NCBI GenBank assembly: GCA_029582165.1
Contig: CM055874.1
Location: 46,995,769-47,059,768, forward strand
Length of the DNA: 64,000 nt
From: Portulaca oleracea
Taxonomy: Eukaryota; Streptophyta; Magnoliopsida; Caryophyllales; Portulacaceae
Direction: 5' to 3'
This document shows, one piece after another, positions 21,654 through 32,918 of this stretch. The notes beneath the pieces were generated by a model. It worked only from the letters and a program-made list of their open reading frames with translations. It searched no databases and had not been told where the DNA came from. Numbering within the stretch: the stretch's first letter is position 1; the number at the start of each line of letters is the position of its first letter. A program made the translations under genes and the position numbers.

Positions 21654-22258
21654 TAGCGCTGGCAAAAATTCAGGTCCAGGTAAATTCGGGTCAGACAAAT
21701 TTGAACAATGCCAAAATTCGGACGAAAAATTCATATCCGAACCCGATTTTATAACAGGTCGAACCGGTTCAGACAATTCGGACGAAGCTAAAATCGGGTT
21801 CGGACAATAAAAAAGAGAAATTTTATGTTCGAATTTTCGGTCATTTCGGTCAATGGGGGTGTTTGGTTATGAGTTTTTTGGGGTAACTTTTCGCTTTTTG
21901 GACACTATTAGCTTTTTGACCAAAGTGGAAAACCTATTTGAGGTGTTTGGTAACAAGCTTTTCATATTATCTTTTTGGACCCAATAAGCTAGTTTTCAAA
22001 AAGCTACTTGAGGAAGCTTTTTGAGGTAGCTTTTCACAAAAAGTTAGTTAACCAAACACTTTTCCTACAACCAGTTAACCCAAATAGCTAAAGTTAAACA
22101 GCTAATCCAAACAGCTATTAGCTACAAGCTAACAACTACCAGTTGATTGCCAAACATGGCCAATATCAAAATTCAGACGAAAAATCTATGTCTAGACCCG
22201 ATTTTTTTGAGTCGGATAATTCGGGTAATTCGGGTCAGAATATATTTTTCCAACGCTA
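21654..22258. mobile_element. hAT-like MITE (TAGCGCTGG family) with 8-bp duplication
   Basis: Starts TAGCGCTGGCAAAAATT; the right end read inverted is TAGCGTTGGAAAAATAT. AGTGTAAA lies at 21646-21653 and 22259-22266, and sister element 2 keeps the empty site as CAGTGTAAACTTTCAC near 28616-28631. Excluding the nested insertion at 21855-22160, it is about 300 bp, matching the two degenerate family copies at 14682 and 16118. Confidence 0.9.
21855..22160. mobile_element. Small TIR element nested in the hAT MITE
   Basis: Ends GGGGGTGTTTGGTTATGAG and GCCAAACATGGC are roughly inverted. CAAT flanks both sides (21851-21854, 22161-22164), and other family members run GGTCAAT-AT.AAAAT across this point without interruption, so the insertion is real. 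The 3-4 bp duplication suggests PIF/Harbinger. Confidence 0.75.
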
Positions 22259-25200
22259 AGTGTAAACTTTTATAGTTCATTTTATTCGCGCATTTTTTAG
22301 ATTCTTTTGAACAAGGAGAACACAATCACGTCATAAAAACCTTGAGTGACCAAAGAAAAGAAAATAAACATAATCATCAAAGTCATCATGATCATAATAT
22401 ACCTCAATATAGACCTCATCATATACACTGGTCAGATCGAATCAAAGATGCCCGTCAACATCGAAAGTACCTCAAGTACGGTTAACACAATATAACAATA
22501 AACCTCGACATTGAAAAAACGAAAATCATAAACTTTCCATGAGTTAGACATCATGAAATCATCAACATAAACCATCATCATCATTAAAACATGCTTGTTG
22601 AAGGGTAGGCAATATGCGTACCTTGAGAGCGTAGAACTTGAGTCGAGTAAATTTGCATGGGTAAGGATTTCGAACGTGGACTGGCAACAATCGTGACGTG
22701 GGGGCAAAAGAGACATCAGATATGAAATTATTTTTTGATTAAATAAAAGAGAGCTTCCAAAGTAATTAAAAAGAGTTTGGAAGTCAAAGATGGAAAATGG
22801 AAAAATTCAGGTTTTTCCGTATTTTGTATTTTGGTCGTATCTCCATGTGAGAGCGTCGAAATATTCTATAAGAGGGCTTTTCGGAAAGGGAAAAATATGT
22901 TCTACAACTTTCCCGACATAGCCAGAGGCTAAAAAGGTTGGAAGAGCACGAAAATAGGAATTTTACATTCTGGTTCACTGCAGAATTTCCGGCAGTGAAC
23001 ACGGTGAATAGAGGGTTTTCGTGGATGTATAACTTCTTGAGTACAAGTCATAACGGGGCAAACACGTAGTCTATGGAAAGCTTGCGGATCATACTACAAT
23101 CCCAAATGGTTACTTTGGAGTTTTAAAAACTTTAAGACCTCCAAAAGTAGTCCCAAACAGGGCTTGCTCAAGTTCGTATTATGGTTTTGGGGGCTTCTTT
23201 AAGGGGGGGTATAACTTGAGTTCTAGACATCGATTTTGGGGGAATTAAAGCCTAACATGAAACTTACATGAGAGGCTATCAAAAGACATGGTTTCTTTGG
23301 CCTCGGGACACTTAAGACATCGTCATACATAGCCTTCATATATCCTTGCTCAACACACTTGTTTACAACTTAAGTTTGGTACCTTGTTGTGAAAGTACGC
23401 ACATTTAACATGTACTACCTCAATTATATACCCAAATCAGTGAGTGTTCTCCTCTTTTACATAAAACACAAAAGTAACCACGAAAGTGATCAAAACCTCA
23501 CACAAGGTACCACTTTCAACACCACTTCTCCATTCACTTGATTTTTCATATCCACGACATATTTCCAGCATGCATCACCAAATCATATTCATTCAACCAT
23601 AATCCATTCTTTTATGAGGCATTTCATTGAACACTTTATGTGCATCACAATACACTAAAAATCCATCTCTTGTTTCTCAACAATTTCCTTTGTTCTTCAT
23701 CATCAAGTAGGCTATAATTGTAATCAATCTTGCTAGCTCAACATGCAGCCCCTAAAGTCACATTTTTAGTCACTAAAATCGACAAGCAAGGCCTCTTTAA
23801 GTATGAACAACCACAAACCACAGCAAATACATGAATTGCCCACTAACTTTCCACTAAAATCATCATCAAATAACATGAATTTGTCATCCAACTATTAAAT
23901 AACAACCCACGGCCCTAACACTCTTTATTTATACTTAAAATCAACATGCATGTAAACTAACCCCTCATCCATCAACAATCCACCAACGGACCATCCAAAT
24001 TCTATCCATCTAACACACTAACCCAATTCAACTCTCAACCAAAACATCATCAATCCAACCCACAACAATAAACTTAGTTTAATACATTTAGAAAGACAAG
24101 AGACAACACAAATTAACCCAATAATTGAGAGAATTCAGATTTGCAACAAGGGTTTGGAGATTGTACCTCAGAAAAGGAAAGGAGAGAAGAGAAACAGAGA
24201 AGGAAGACACCACTGGGGGTTCTGCCGGCCATCGACTGTGGTGCCGTCGCTGGAGTCCGCTGCCGACAGTTGGTGGTTGCTGGTATAGGGGCCACGAGGC
24301 AGAGGACCAGGGGAAGGGAGCAAGGAAGAGAGAGGGAGGAGGAAGAAATAAAATGTTATCAGATTTTAGTTGTCATTAAAAGAGAGGCCAAAATTATAGT
24401 TGCATATGAACTAAAGAATTGGGCTGCCTTTAAAGAGGACCTAAGGCCCAATTAACTATTAACTCCTCAAATTGTCAGAAACGCACATGCTTGGATTGGC
24501 AGAAACGCACGTGTTGTGGAGTATCTGAGTGGTATGTGGATGAAATATAAGGACAAATTCATTTGTGCTTTTATCGACGATGTTCGTCACATGGGGAACA
24601 CGGTGACTTCCAGAATTGAGAGCCAACATTCTACCCTCAAATATCATATCGATAGTGGTAGAGGCACCTTCGATCTTGTCGTTACGAGGATTCATCAACA
24701 TTTGGATAATCAACATACTGAGATTTGAAAGACGCTTGAACAGTCTAGGTCTCTAGAAGCACGCACAAACTTTCGAAGGCCTCCCGAATGTTCAAGCATT
24801 TGCACGGGCATGTGTCTCACCACGCGATGAGCCTTATGACGAAGGAGTGCAGTCGCATGTTGTCGATCAGGAGTGATGGAGGCATTGACATGTATGTTCA
24901 CACCTTATGGAAAACACACCTCCTCCCTTGCGCGTGTTCTATGCTCAACATATTGGAGAAGGGAGTCGAATTGCATGCCACACAGATAAACATGTTCTGA
25001 AGGCAACTCATAGTCATAGGTGATGGTGACACTATAGGGACAAATGGTGATCCATCATCTCAGGACTTGGTAGAATTTGAGGCGCTCATTCAAAAGGTTC
25101 GGGAGAGCGATCCAGCACTGATACGACACGTAACAGAAGTCATCCACGAGGAGATGAATCCCGAGAGTGGTGATGTACGTGATCCCGAAACAAGCCCACT

Positions 25201-25301
25201 ACGCAAGGGGAAACGCAACACCTCGAAATCCACCAGACACAACCCCAGTGCGTTTAAGTACAACCGAAGAAAGAGTCGGGGCAACAAGACAACGACAAAC
25301 T

Positions 25302-25453
25302 AAAATATAACTATAAGTCTATAAATTTTTAGAGAACACTAAAACTAAAATTCTTATAAATTGAGCATCATTGAAAGACAGATAAGATATACTTATAATT
25401 AAATCAAAAATCAACAAATAAAACAGATGCATCGCACGAGAATAAAGACTAGT
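25302..25453 (+). mobile_element. Helitron-like 3' terminus
   Basis: At 25302 MULE copy 1 homology stops (copy 2 continues differently after GACAACGACAAAC) and about 150 bp of AT-rich DNA follows, ending in a short imperfect hairpin (GATGCATCGCACGAG) and CTAGT at 25449-25453, followed by T. Hairpin plus CTRRT before a T is the Helitron 3' signature. The 5' TC end is not identified. MULE copy 2 homology begins immediately after. Confidence 0.6.
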
Positions 25454-25950
25454 TATCATTAATATAATTATTATAATTATTGTCATTATTGTTATCGTTA
25501 TTATTATTATTGTTGCTACTTGCTATGATCATTATTATTATTGTTAAATTGCAATGTTATTATTATTATTATAATAATAATAATTATTGTTGTTATTAGT
25601 ATGGTTATTATTATTATGCGTGTTATTATTATTATTAATGGTTTCAGTAGTGTTTAGGTTATTATTATTAGTATGGTTTATCTTGTTATTATTGTTAATA
25701 TTACATCCAGTAAAAATGTTGTTATTAATAATAAAACTAAATTTAAAATAAAATGTTGTTATTGTTATTGTGTCTTATTAAGGGTGTTGTTATTATTATT
25801 GTGATTAAGGTTATTATTATGATTAGTAATGTTTCTATTGTTATTATATTTATTATTTGGTAATGTTTGAAATGTTAGTTAATAGTATTTTATTTTGTAT
25901 AAAGTGTTTGGAAAACTAATGAATGTGGTCTGGTTTTGTAGGTACAAATA

Positions 25951-26820
25951 GGGTCTGTTTGGTGAGAATTTAAGAATGTAATGGATATGGAATTAAAATT
26001 CTAGGGGGTTGGGTATGGAATTAGAACTAAAAACACAAGTTGTTTGGTGAAAAATTGGAATGAAATCATAACCCCAATCATAAAAGAAATGTGTTTGGCT
26101 AGGAAATATGGAATGGAATCAAAACCCCAAAACTGATCTTGCTTTTCATGTAAAAATTCATCTTTTCTCTTAATTTCTCCTTGCCCAGATAGTAGAACAG
26201 AGCCCACCCCAAATCCCCAATTGTCATTCACAGCCATTAGCCACCATTTTTCAATTGCTTGATTCATGATTTTGTAGAGAGATCCAAGATCCCCGTTTTT
26301 GCTACAACAGAGCCATCAAGGAGCCTCACCGCCACCGGCGACCCTGAACTGGACCCCAATCTGATACCCTACGGTCGTCGTCGAGCCCCCTCTCGCCACA
26401 TGCGCCGCCCTCCTCCTCCACATCTCTCTTATCCACGACTTCTCCACACGCGCCGCCCTCCTCCTCCACATCTGTTGGTGGTTTCCGATGAGTCAGCAGC
26501 GATGACCTTATAGTGGTGTCGTGGTGGATCTCGGTGTGTCGGCAGCAACAACCTTGAGGTGGTGGTGTGGCGCAACTATGAAGATGAAACTTTTCTCTCT
26601 CTATCCCCTCTCTCTGTCTAAGGTAGGAATCCATTCCACAGGGATAGAAATCGATTCCCCCCAATTATGGGAGGTATATCTAATTCCCCCCATTTGGGAG
26701 AGATTGGAAATCCTGTGGAATAACAATTCCATTCCATAATATACTCACCAAACAACAAGAAAAGGAATAAGAACTCATTCCACCCCAATCCCATTCCTTT
26801 TTGTCTCTCCAAACAGGCCC
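25951..26820. mobile_element. PIF/Harbinger-like element with GC-rich cargo
   Basis: Ends GGGTCTGTTTGGTGAG and CTCTCCAAACAGGCCC are inverted. MULE copy 1 has the empty site (ATACAATTAGAGGAATTTGG at 20419) where here ACAA-ATA precedes and TTAGAGG follows the insertion, giving a 3-bp TTA duplication with one mutated base. About 870 bp. The centre (about 26280-26600) is unusually GC-rich. Confidence 0.85.
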
Positions 26821-28153
26821 TTAGAGGAATTTGGCGGCGACGATGTTGATTATTCATCGTTTTTTACGACCGACGAAGAGTTTGAAGCTCTCGAAGCATT
26901 ACATGAATGAGTTAATGAAATAGCTCGGGGCATCGGGTTTAAGTTTGTACGGGCTACCCACAAGAGGAAAGATGTAGATAGTCCGCTCAAGGTTTTTTTG
27001 AAGTGTTGGAGGTACAATGCATACCGTGGAAGACTGAATGATTTGGATGCAGCCACTCGTCGAAATACTTCGACGAAGGCGTGCCACTGCAAATTTGTGA
27101 TTGTAGCGTGGACCCAGACGGGAACGCCATGGCGCGTTCGTGTTTGCGATGGAGACTGGGGGAAGCACAATCATCACTTCATCGTGTACGAGGAATGACA
27201 ACGTCACAGACACCCCTTGACTTCTGATATGAAATACCATGTCCGGGAAATGACAAGCACGGGGTGTACGCCGGCCAAGATACACACATCCCTAAAGGAG
27301 AAGTTTCCGGATTGAAATGTCAACGTCAGACAAATATACAACGAGTGATCAAAGATGCAAAATGAGGATATGGACGGGAAAACACACTCCCAACACTGTC
27401 TCCAATTGGCGAAAACTGGCGGGTATGTGTCCTTTACAGACTTTGACGAAGACGGCAATCTTCGACAGCTGGTTTTATGCCACTCGTACTCGATGAAGTT
27501 GCTTCGTACGTACCCGAATGTTATTCTCATTGACAGTACGTACAAGACAAACAAGGCGAAGTGGCCATTATGTGAGCTGGTAGGCGTGACACCGACTAAC
27601 AACAATTTCCTCGTTGCGTACTCGTTTATGAGAGACGAGAAGATGGACTTATATGAGTGGTTGGTGTGGAGAATGCACGACTTGTTGGGTCCCGATGTGA
27701 GTCCATGTATGTTTGTCATGGACAAAGAGGAAGGGTTGTGGGGTGCGATTGTCAAAGTTTTCCCTAGTGTGCCTCACCTTTTATGCGTATGGCATATTGG
27801 GAATGACGTGAGAACATAGTCAACGCCCTTACTGGGAGGAAAGAAGAATTGTTGCGAGTTACATTTTAGACAACATTACTGGCACGGCATTGTATATGCC
27901 AAGACTGTTGAAGATTTCATTTTGAACTGAATGGCACTCACAATGCGTGGATTGGCAGCAATGCGCATGTTGTAGAGTATCTGAGTGGTACGTGGATGAA
28001 ATATAAGGAAAAATTCGTTTGTGCTTTCACTGACGAGGTACTACACATGGGGAACACCGCTACTTTCAGAGTTGAGTGCCAACATTTTACCCTCAAATAT
28101 TATATTAGTACTGGTAGAGGCACCTTCGATCTTGTCTTTACGAGGATTCATCA

Positions 28154-31100
28154 TGTAACGCCCCCAGATTCATAATCATCATATCAAGACTAAACATTTT
28201 ATAACCCAAGGATTAGCGCAGCAGAATTTATAATCCGAAGGCATTACCGCCGTCCATGATCATGGACAAAGCTTAACAAGAGACTGTTTGCAACTTAACA
28301 TTCCCAAAGTTGAAATGCAAATTAATCTATCTCACAACATGCATACTATACTAACTTAGGATCAACATATCACCCTTCCAAGACAATATATTACACCCAA
28401 TACCCAAAGATCATATATCTTCAAGACTCTTATACATCAAGCTATCAACATATACAAAGGTGAAAGATAACTTCCTTAAAACAAACGAATCTTCTGCTCT
28501 TCAATTTGACTCGACTTCTTACCGATTCTTGGCTTATCTGCACTAGGGGCATCATCTAAAACAAAAACAGAAAACTTCGCAAATGAGTTGGCTAAACTCA
28601 GTACACATACCCCCACAGTGTAAACTTTCACAATTCATTTTAGTTCGCGCATTTTTAAAATTAAGTCATAAAATTTTGAATAACCAAGAAACAAAATAAA
28701 ATAAACATTATCATCATAAACGTCGTCATTATCATCATCATCATCATCATCATCATAGACCTCAATATAGACCTCATCATAGACGCTGACCATGTCGCAT
28801 GACAGATGCCCGTTGGCATCGAAAGTACCTTAGTGCGATTAGCACCATATAACAAGAGACCTCATCATTGAAAAACAAAATCATAAACTTTCCATGCATA
28901 AAACATCATGAAGTCATCAGCATAAAACATCAGCATAAAAAATCATCATCAGTAAAACATGCTTGGGAAAGGTAGGCAATATGCGTACCTGAACACCTGA
29001 AACTTAAACACCAACTTGGACCCGCACGGACTTGAACAGGTGGGCACAACGAACTTTTGAGAATTTTTAGGAAAGAACAACAACCATGAATTAGAACCTA
29101 ACTTCGATGAGAGTAATGAAGAATATCCTAGTAGAATCCTAGGATTACTTGATACTTAAACTTGCTTCATAAGGCTCACTCGGAAGGCCATAACTTCTCC
29201 CACAAGTATCGTATCATTATGTGTAAGGACTTTCTGGAAAACTAAGCTCATGTACTACAACTCTCTAGTTGATCATGAAGGTAAAAAATGTGGTTAAGGA
29301 GGGTAAAAATCCCTAACACAGAAGGCTGCCCAGAACATACAAGAATGGATACCGATTTTTCAGAAAATTATAACTCGGGTTGTAGACCTCGGTTAGGGAC
29401 GTATAAGCTGTCTATGGAAAGCTTGAAAGGCGTGCTAAAATTTTCATGTTGATCATAAACTAATTTGGACATGGGAAAGGCACGAATCTAGGCCATGAAC
29501 ACAACAGAACCTCTGAGAATTCTGGGCAGAACCATGAGTACTGGTCGTGATTCGGTAGTCCATAACTTTCACTCCCGATGTCCTATGAACGCGTAATAGA
29601 CCATTCTGGAAAGCTTGACATACACTCTACAACTTTCATGTCAATCCAATCACTTAAACCAAAGAGATCTCTAACCCAATGAAAAACATGCACTTTCAGA
29701 CTGACCTCAAGACTCGTAATTATTTGCATCTCTTCACGGTTTTGGCCATAACTTAAGATATACTAATCGAAACTCCGAGATTCAAAAACCGGATGTTAAC
29801 TTACACCTTAAGCTACCTAACCAAACCATAATTTGGGTCAAAAACACATTTTAGACCCCTGTAATTTCTAGATTGCAACCAAACCTGAAATTTACTCTTT
29901 AATTGGGCTTGCATGCATCTTAAACTTAAGTATTCTACACTAATCTTCCCCAAATCACTTTTGAAGCATCAATACTCAATTTCCAGCATTAAAAACATCT
30001 AGAATTCTTGCATCGCTGACCATATTTTATACATACAAGGCATAATCTTGACATATTTTAACATCCCAAGTATAATCCTTCATGAATTCATCATCAAACA
30101 TCATAATACTCACTAATTCACTAATCGAATTTTAATCCAAGTACATGCATCTATAATTATCCCTAAAACTTCACACTCTCACAGTGAATTCATCAACCAA
30201 ATCATCATGCATAAACAAATCTCAACAATCAAACATCAACCAAGTCATACTCATCCAATCATAATCCATTCTTTTATGAGGCATTTCATCGAACACTTTA
30301 TGTGCATCATAATACACTAAAAATTCATCTCTAATTCACTACTTTAATAATCAAAATTCATTACAAACAACTCTAAGATTACTTTCAAATTTGGAACAAC
30401 AATTAAATCATCATAAAAGTGACATGCACACTACACTACACCTTTCTCAAGTACATCCCAACCTCCATACTTAAATTCCACCATCTCTTACTTGAATCAC
30501 ATCAATCCCAACATATTTTACTCTCTAATATTTAACATAAACCCAAGATTAAAACTTTCACTCTTATTACTCCCTAAAACAAGTAATTATACTAAGAATT
30601 TCATAAATAAGTATCATCCAACTCATAGAATTTGATTTGAGACATTAGAGTTTAGAGGTTACCTTAAGAAAGAGGAGGAAACAAGAGAGCAGAGGGAGAG
30701 AACTGCAGCAGGGGCGCCGGCCACTGTGATGCTGGTGTCGTCGGATTCTGGCCGTCGGCGGTCGACGACCGGCCGAGGAAGAGAGACGACAAGAGCAGAG
30801 AGAGGTAGATGGACAGTGGGAAGGCAGTGAAGAAGCAATGGAGTGGTGGAGTGGATGAAATACGTTATTTGGGAATTGAAAGAAAAAGGAAGGAGTAAAG
30901 GAATGGAAAAAAAACTTACTAATGTTTGATACTTGTAGCATGAAGTTGGGCTGAAAAAAAAACTAAGGCCCAATTAGCTCTTCAACTTGTCTTTCCTCGT
31001 TACAAATATTTATTCCTTAACCCAATACTATTAATTTGGGTTCCCGAATAAAATTCCACGAACTAATCTAAAAGAAATTCCAAAATCACACTTTCATGAG

Positions 31101-31374
31101 TACTCACGTCTTGAATATTAATAAAACCGAATAAGCCCGAATGAGAATCCGTTAGACAAATAATCGAAATATAATGATTGCTAGGAAGAAACGGGAATAC
31201 TATTTGAGGAGGTATCAACCAAAATTACTATACTTGGTGAATCGATGGTCATTACACTGTTCAAGTTCTGCAAAACACACAATTAGGTAAATTGAAATGC
31301 GCGACTTTGGTTAACAACCTGATTAATAACTTAATTAAATGACCTTAGGGTCTAATTAACACTGGGTTATTACA
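28154..31374. mobile_element. LTR-like element 2 (TGTAACGCCC family), complete
   Basis: Begins TGTAACGCCCCCAG and ends GGGTTATTACA. CATCA occurs at 28149-28153 and 31375-31379, and MULE copy 1 has the empty site (GAGGATTCATCAACATTTGG near 24687). TG..CA ends with a 5-bp duplication are retroviral-type integration hallmarks. The 3.2 kb carry no convincing protein gene, so this is probably a long solo LTR. A GC-rich block near 30700-30790 corresponds to a similar block near 24210-24300 in element 1. Confidence 0.78.
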
Positions 31375-31994
31375 CATCAACACTTGGAGAATCAATATAC
31401 TGAGATTCGAAGGGCACTTGAACAGTCTAGGAGCACGCACAAACTTTCGAGAACCTCCTAAATGTTCAAGCATTTGCACGGGCATGTGTCTCACCACGCT
31501 ATGAGCCTTATGACAAAGGAGTGCAGTCACATGTTATCGATCAGGAGTGCTGGAGGCATTGAAATGTGCGATCACACGTTATGGAAAACACACCCCCCCT
31601 TGCACGTGTTCTATACTCAACGTATTGGAGAAGAGAGTCGAATGGCATGCCACACAGATAAACATGTTTTGGAGGCAACTCATAGTCATAGGTGATGGTG
31701 ACACCACGTGTACAAATGGTGATCCATCATCTCTGAACTTGGTAGAATTTGAGGCGCTCATTCAAAAGGTTCGAGAGAGCGATCCAGCACTGATACGACA
31801 AGTAACACAAATCATCCACGAGGAGATGAATCTTGAGAGTGGCGATGTACGTGATCCCGAAACAAGCCCTCCACGAGAGGGCAGACGAGCACCTCGAAAT
31901 CTACAAGACACAACCCCAGTGCGTTTGAGTACGATCGAAGAAAGAGTCGGGGCAGCAAGACAACGACAAACGCAACCCCAGTGCGTCAAGGAAC

Positions 31995-32260
31995 CCTAAA
32001 CCCTAAACCAAACCTAAAACCCTGAATCTAAAACCCTAAAAGTAAACCTAAATCAAATAATTTCAAACACAAAAATAGATTTGCTTGCTTTTCTCATAAG
32101 TTAACCCTATACTTTTCTATATTTTTCAAATGATGTTAATAGAAACGTTAGGGTTAACCAATGAAGAAAGCATGCAAATTTATTTTTATATTTCTTTAGG
32201 GTTTATTAATTTTTCAACATTATTGTTATCACCCTAGAAACCCTAAACCCTAAACCTTTT
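31995..32260 (+). repeat. Interstitial telomere-like CCCTAAA motifs
   Basis: Clusters of AACCCTAAACCCTAAACC-type units just after the MULE C-terminus (about 31992-32032) and again at about 32233-32258, with scattered CCCTAAAC near 32445 and 32687. These match the plant telomere repeat but are short and degenerate. Confidence 0.8.
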
Positions 32261-32878
32261 ATTTTATTAATTTTTCAACATTATTATTATCACCTTAAAA
32301 TCAAAAATAATTTTAGACGTTTTTCACATTACTTAACCCAATTTTTTCACGCAATATTACGTGTAAATCATAATAATTATGAGTTAAGTACCAAGAAAAA
32401 CATCCAAAATTATTTATATGAAGTCGGAACCATAAACCCTTAACCCTAAACAATATTTACAAATAAAACTAATAAATATAATAATGCCAACAACAATAAT
32501 ATAACAAACTACTAATAATAACAATACAAGAATATAATATAACAAACTAATACTAAAAACAATGACAATAACATTACAAATAACAAACTAATAATAATAA
32601 CAATGAAATTAACGTTAATAATATAATCAAGTTCATTATATATAAATAATTAATAATAATTTTTAACATTACTAAACCCTAAACAATAATATCTAAATAA
32701 TTACTAATAATATTTACAATACTATAATTAATTATTAATATTATTAACAATAACCTATATATATTTAATAATAAAAAATAAAAAAATAACAATAATATAT
32801 ACTATTAATAATAATTCCATTAATTAATTATAATTTTAACAATAATATGAACAATTAATAATAATTTGAACAATCGGG
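32261..32878. other. AT-rich tail of the MULE unit
   Basis: Almost pure A/T with AATAATAAC-type triplets and isolated AAACCCTAAAC words. No coding signal. Confidence 0.5.
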
Positions 32879-32918
32879 CTCATTGTTCTCCAAGTCCTTT
32901 ATGGTCAATTTGTTTGTT

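Larger units (their letters stand above)
20853..24485. mobile_element. LTR-like element 1 (TGTAACGCCC family), 3' end missing
   Basis: Starts TGTAACGCCCCAAGTCGG directly after MULE sequence ATGTCCGGG. It shares ordered blocks with element 2 (28154-31374): GATTAGCGCAGCAGAA, TACCGCCGTC, CGCAAATGAGTTGGCTA, CTCAGTACACATACC, GGTAGGCAATATGCGTACCT, CATTCTTTTATGAGGCATTT, and CTAAGGCCCAATTA near the right. The last roughly 400 bp of the family, ending TTACA, are absent: the element stops near 24485 where MULE homology resumes. No coding region. Two further transposons are nested inside. Best reading: a truncated solo LTR or other TG..CA element. Confidence 0.7.
20419..25301 (+). pseudogene. MULE transposase copy 1, interrupted and deleted
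   Basis: The N-terminal part (20419-20852) encodes EEFGGDDVD, FKFVRATHKRKDANSPLK and a zinc-binding-like stretch ending WGKHNHHFIVYEEGQRHRHP, as in FAR1/MULE DNA-binding domains. It breaks at 20853 where an LTR-like element begins. Coding homology resumes at about 24487 (AGNARVVEYLSGMWMKYK-like) and runs through FKHLHGHVSHHAMSLMTKEC, a degraded LPCAC (SWIM-like) motif and an acidic tail to 25301. The catalytic DDE region is missing: about 700 bp present in copy 2 is gone. Stops and frame changes show it is dead. About 90% identical to copy 2 where both exist. Confidence 0.85.
25454..31999 (+). pseudogene. MULE transposase copy 2, interrupted by two insertions
   Basis: Starts within the (TTA)n intron. 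The N-terminal block is at 26821-27190. A transposase core (27355-27819) has LIDSTYKTNKAKWPLCELVG with the first catalytic Asp, a second Asp in MFVMDKEEGLWGAI, and VPHLLCVWHIGNDV, typical of the MULE domain. C-terminal parts follow at 27940-28153 and 31375-31999 (HVSHHAMSLMTKEC, LVEFEALIQKVRESDP). In-frame stops (for example after EALHE near 26908 and after YEE at 27198) and frame changes show it is inactive. Interrupted by a PIF-like element (25951-26820) and an LTR-like element (28154-31374). Confidence 0.88.
19412..32878 (+). mobile_element. MULE-derived insertion unit, 9-bp duplication CTCATTGTT
   Basis: CTCATTGTT stands at 19403-19411 and 32879-32887. The DNA outside the two copies joins into an uninterrupted arm of the foldback element, matching its other arm (GACCTCATTATCC..TAGTCCTTTATGG, inverted near 17962-17990). 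A 9-bp duplication is the Mutator hallmark. I see no terminal inverted repeats (left GGGGTTTATTATTAG, right inverted CCCGATTGTTCAAATT), which fits a non-TIR MULE. Inside lie two broken MULE copies, a Helitron-like end and several nested elements. Confidence 0.75.

Noticed and set aside
24113..24455. Overlapping frames on both strands in a GC-rich patch
   Set aside because: The patch is a shared block of the LTR-like family; no protein similarity, and the frames are not conserved in element 2.
26259..26664. Pro/Arg-rich frames on both strands
   Set aside because: Produced by a GC-rich tandem motif inside a PIF-like element; no recognisable domain.
27204..27755. 183-codon minus-strand frame
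   Set aside because: Antisense shadow of the MULE transposase core, which has clear protein motifs on the plus strand.
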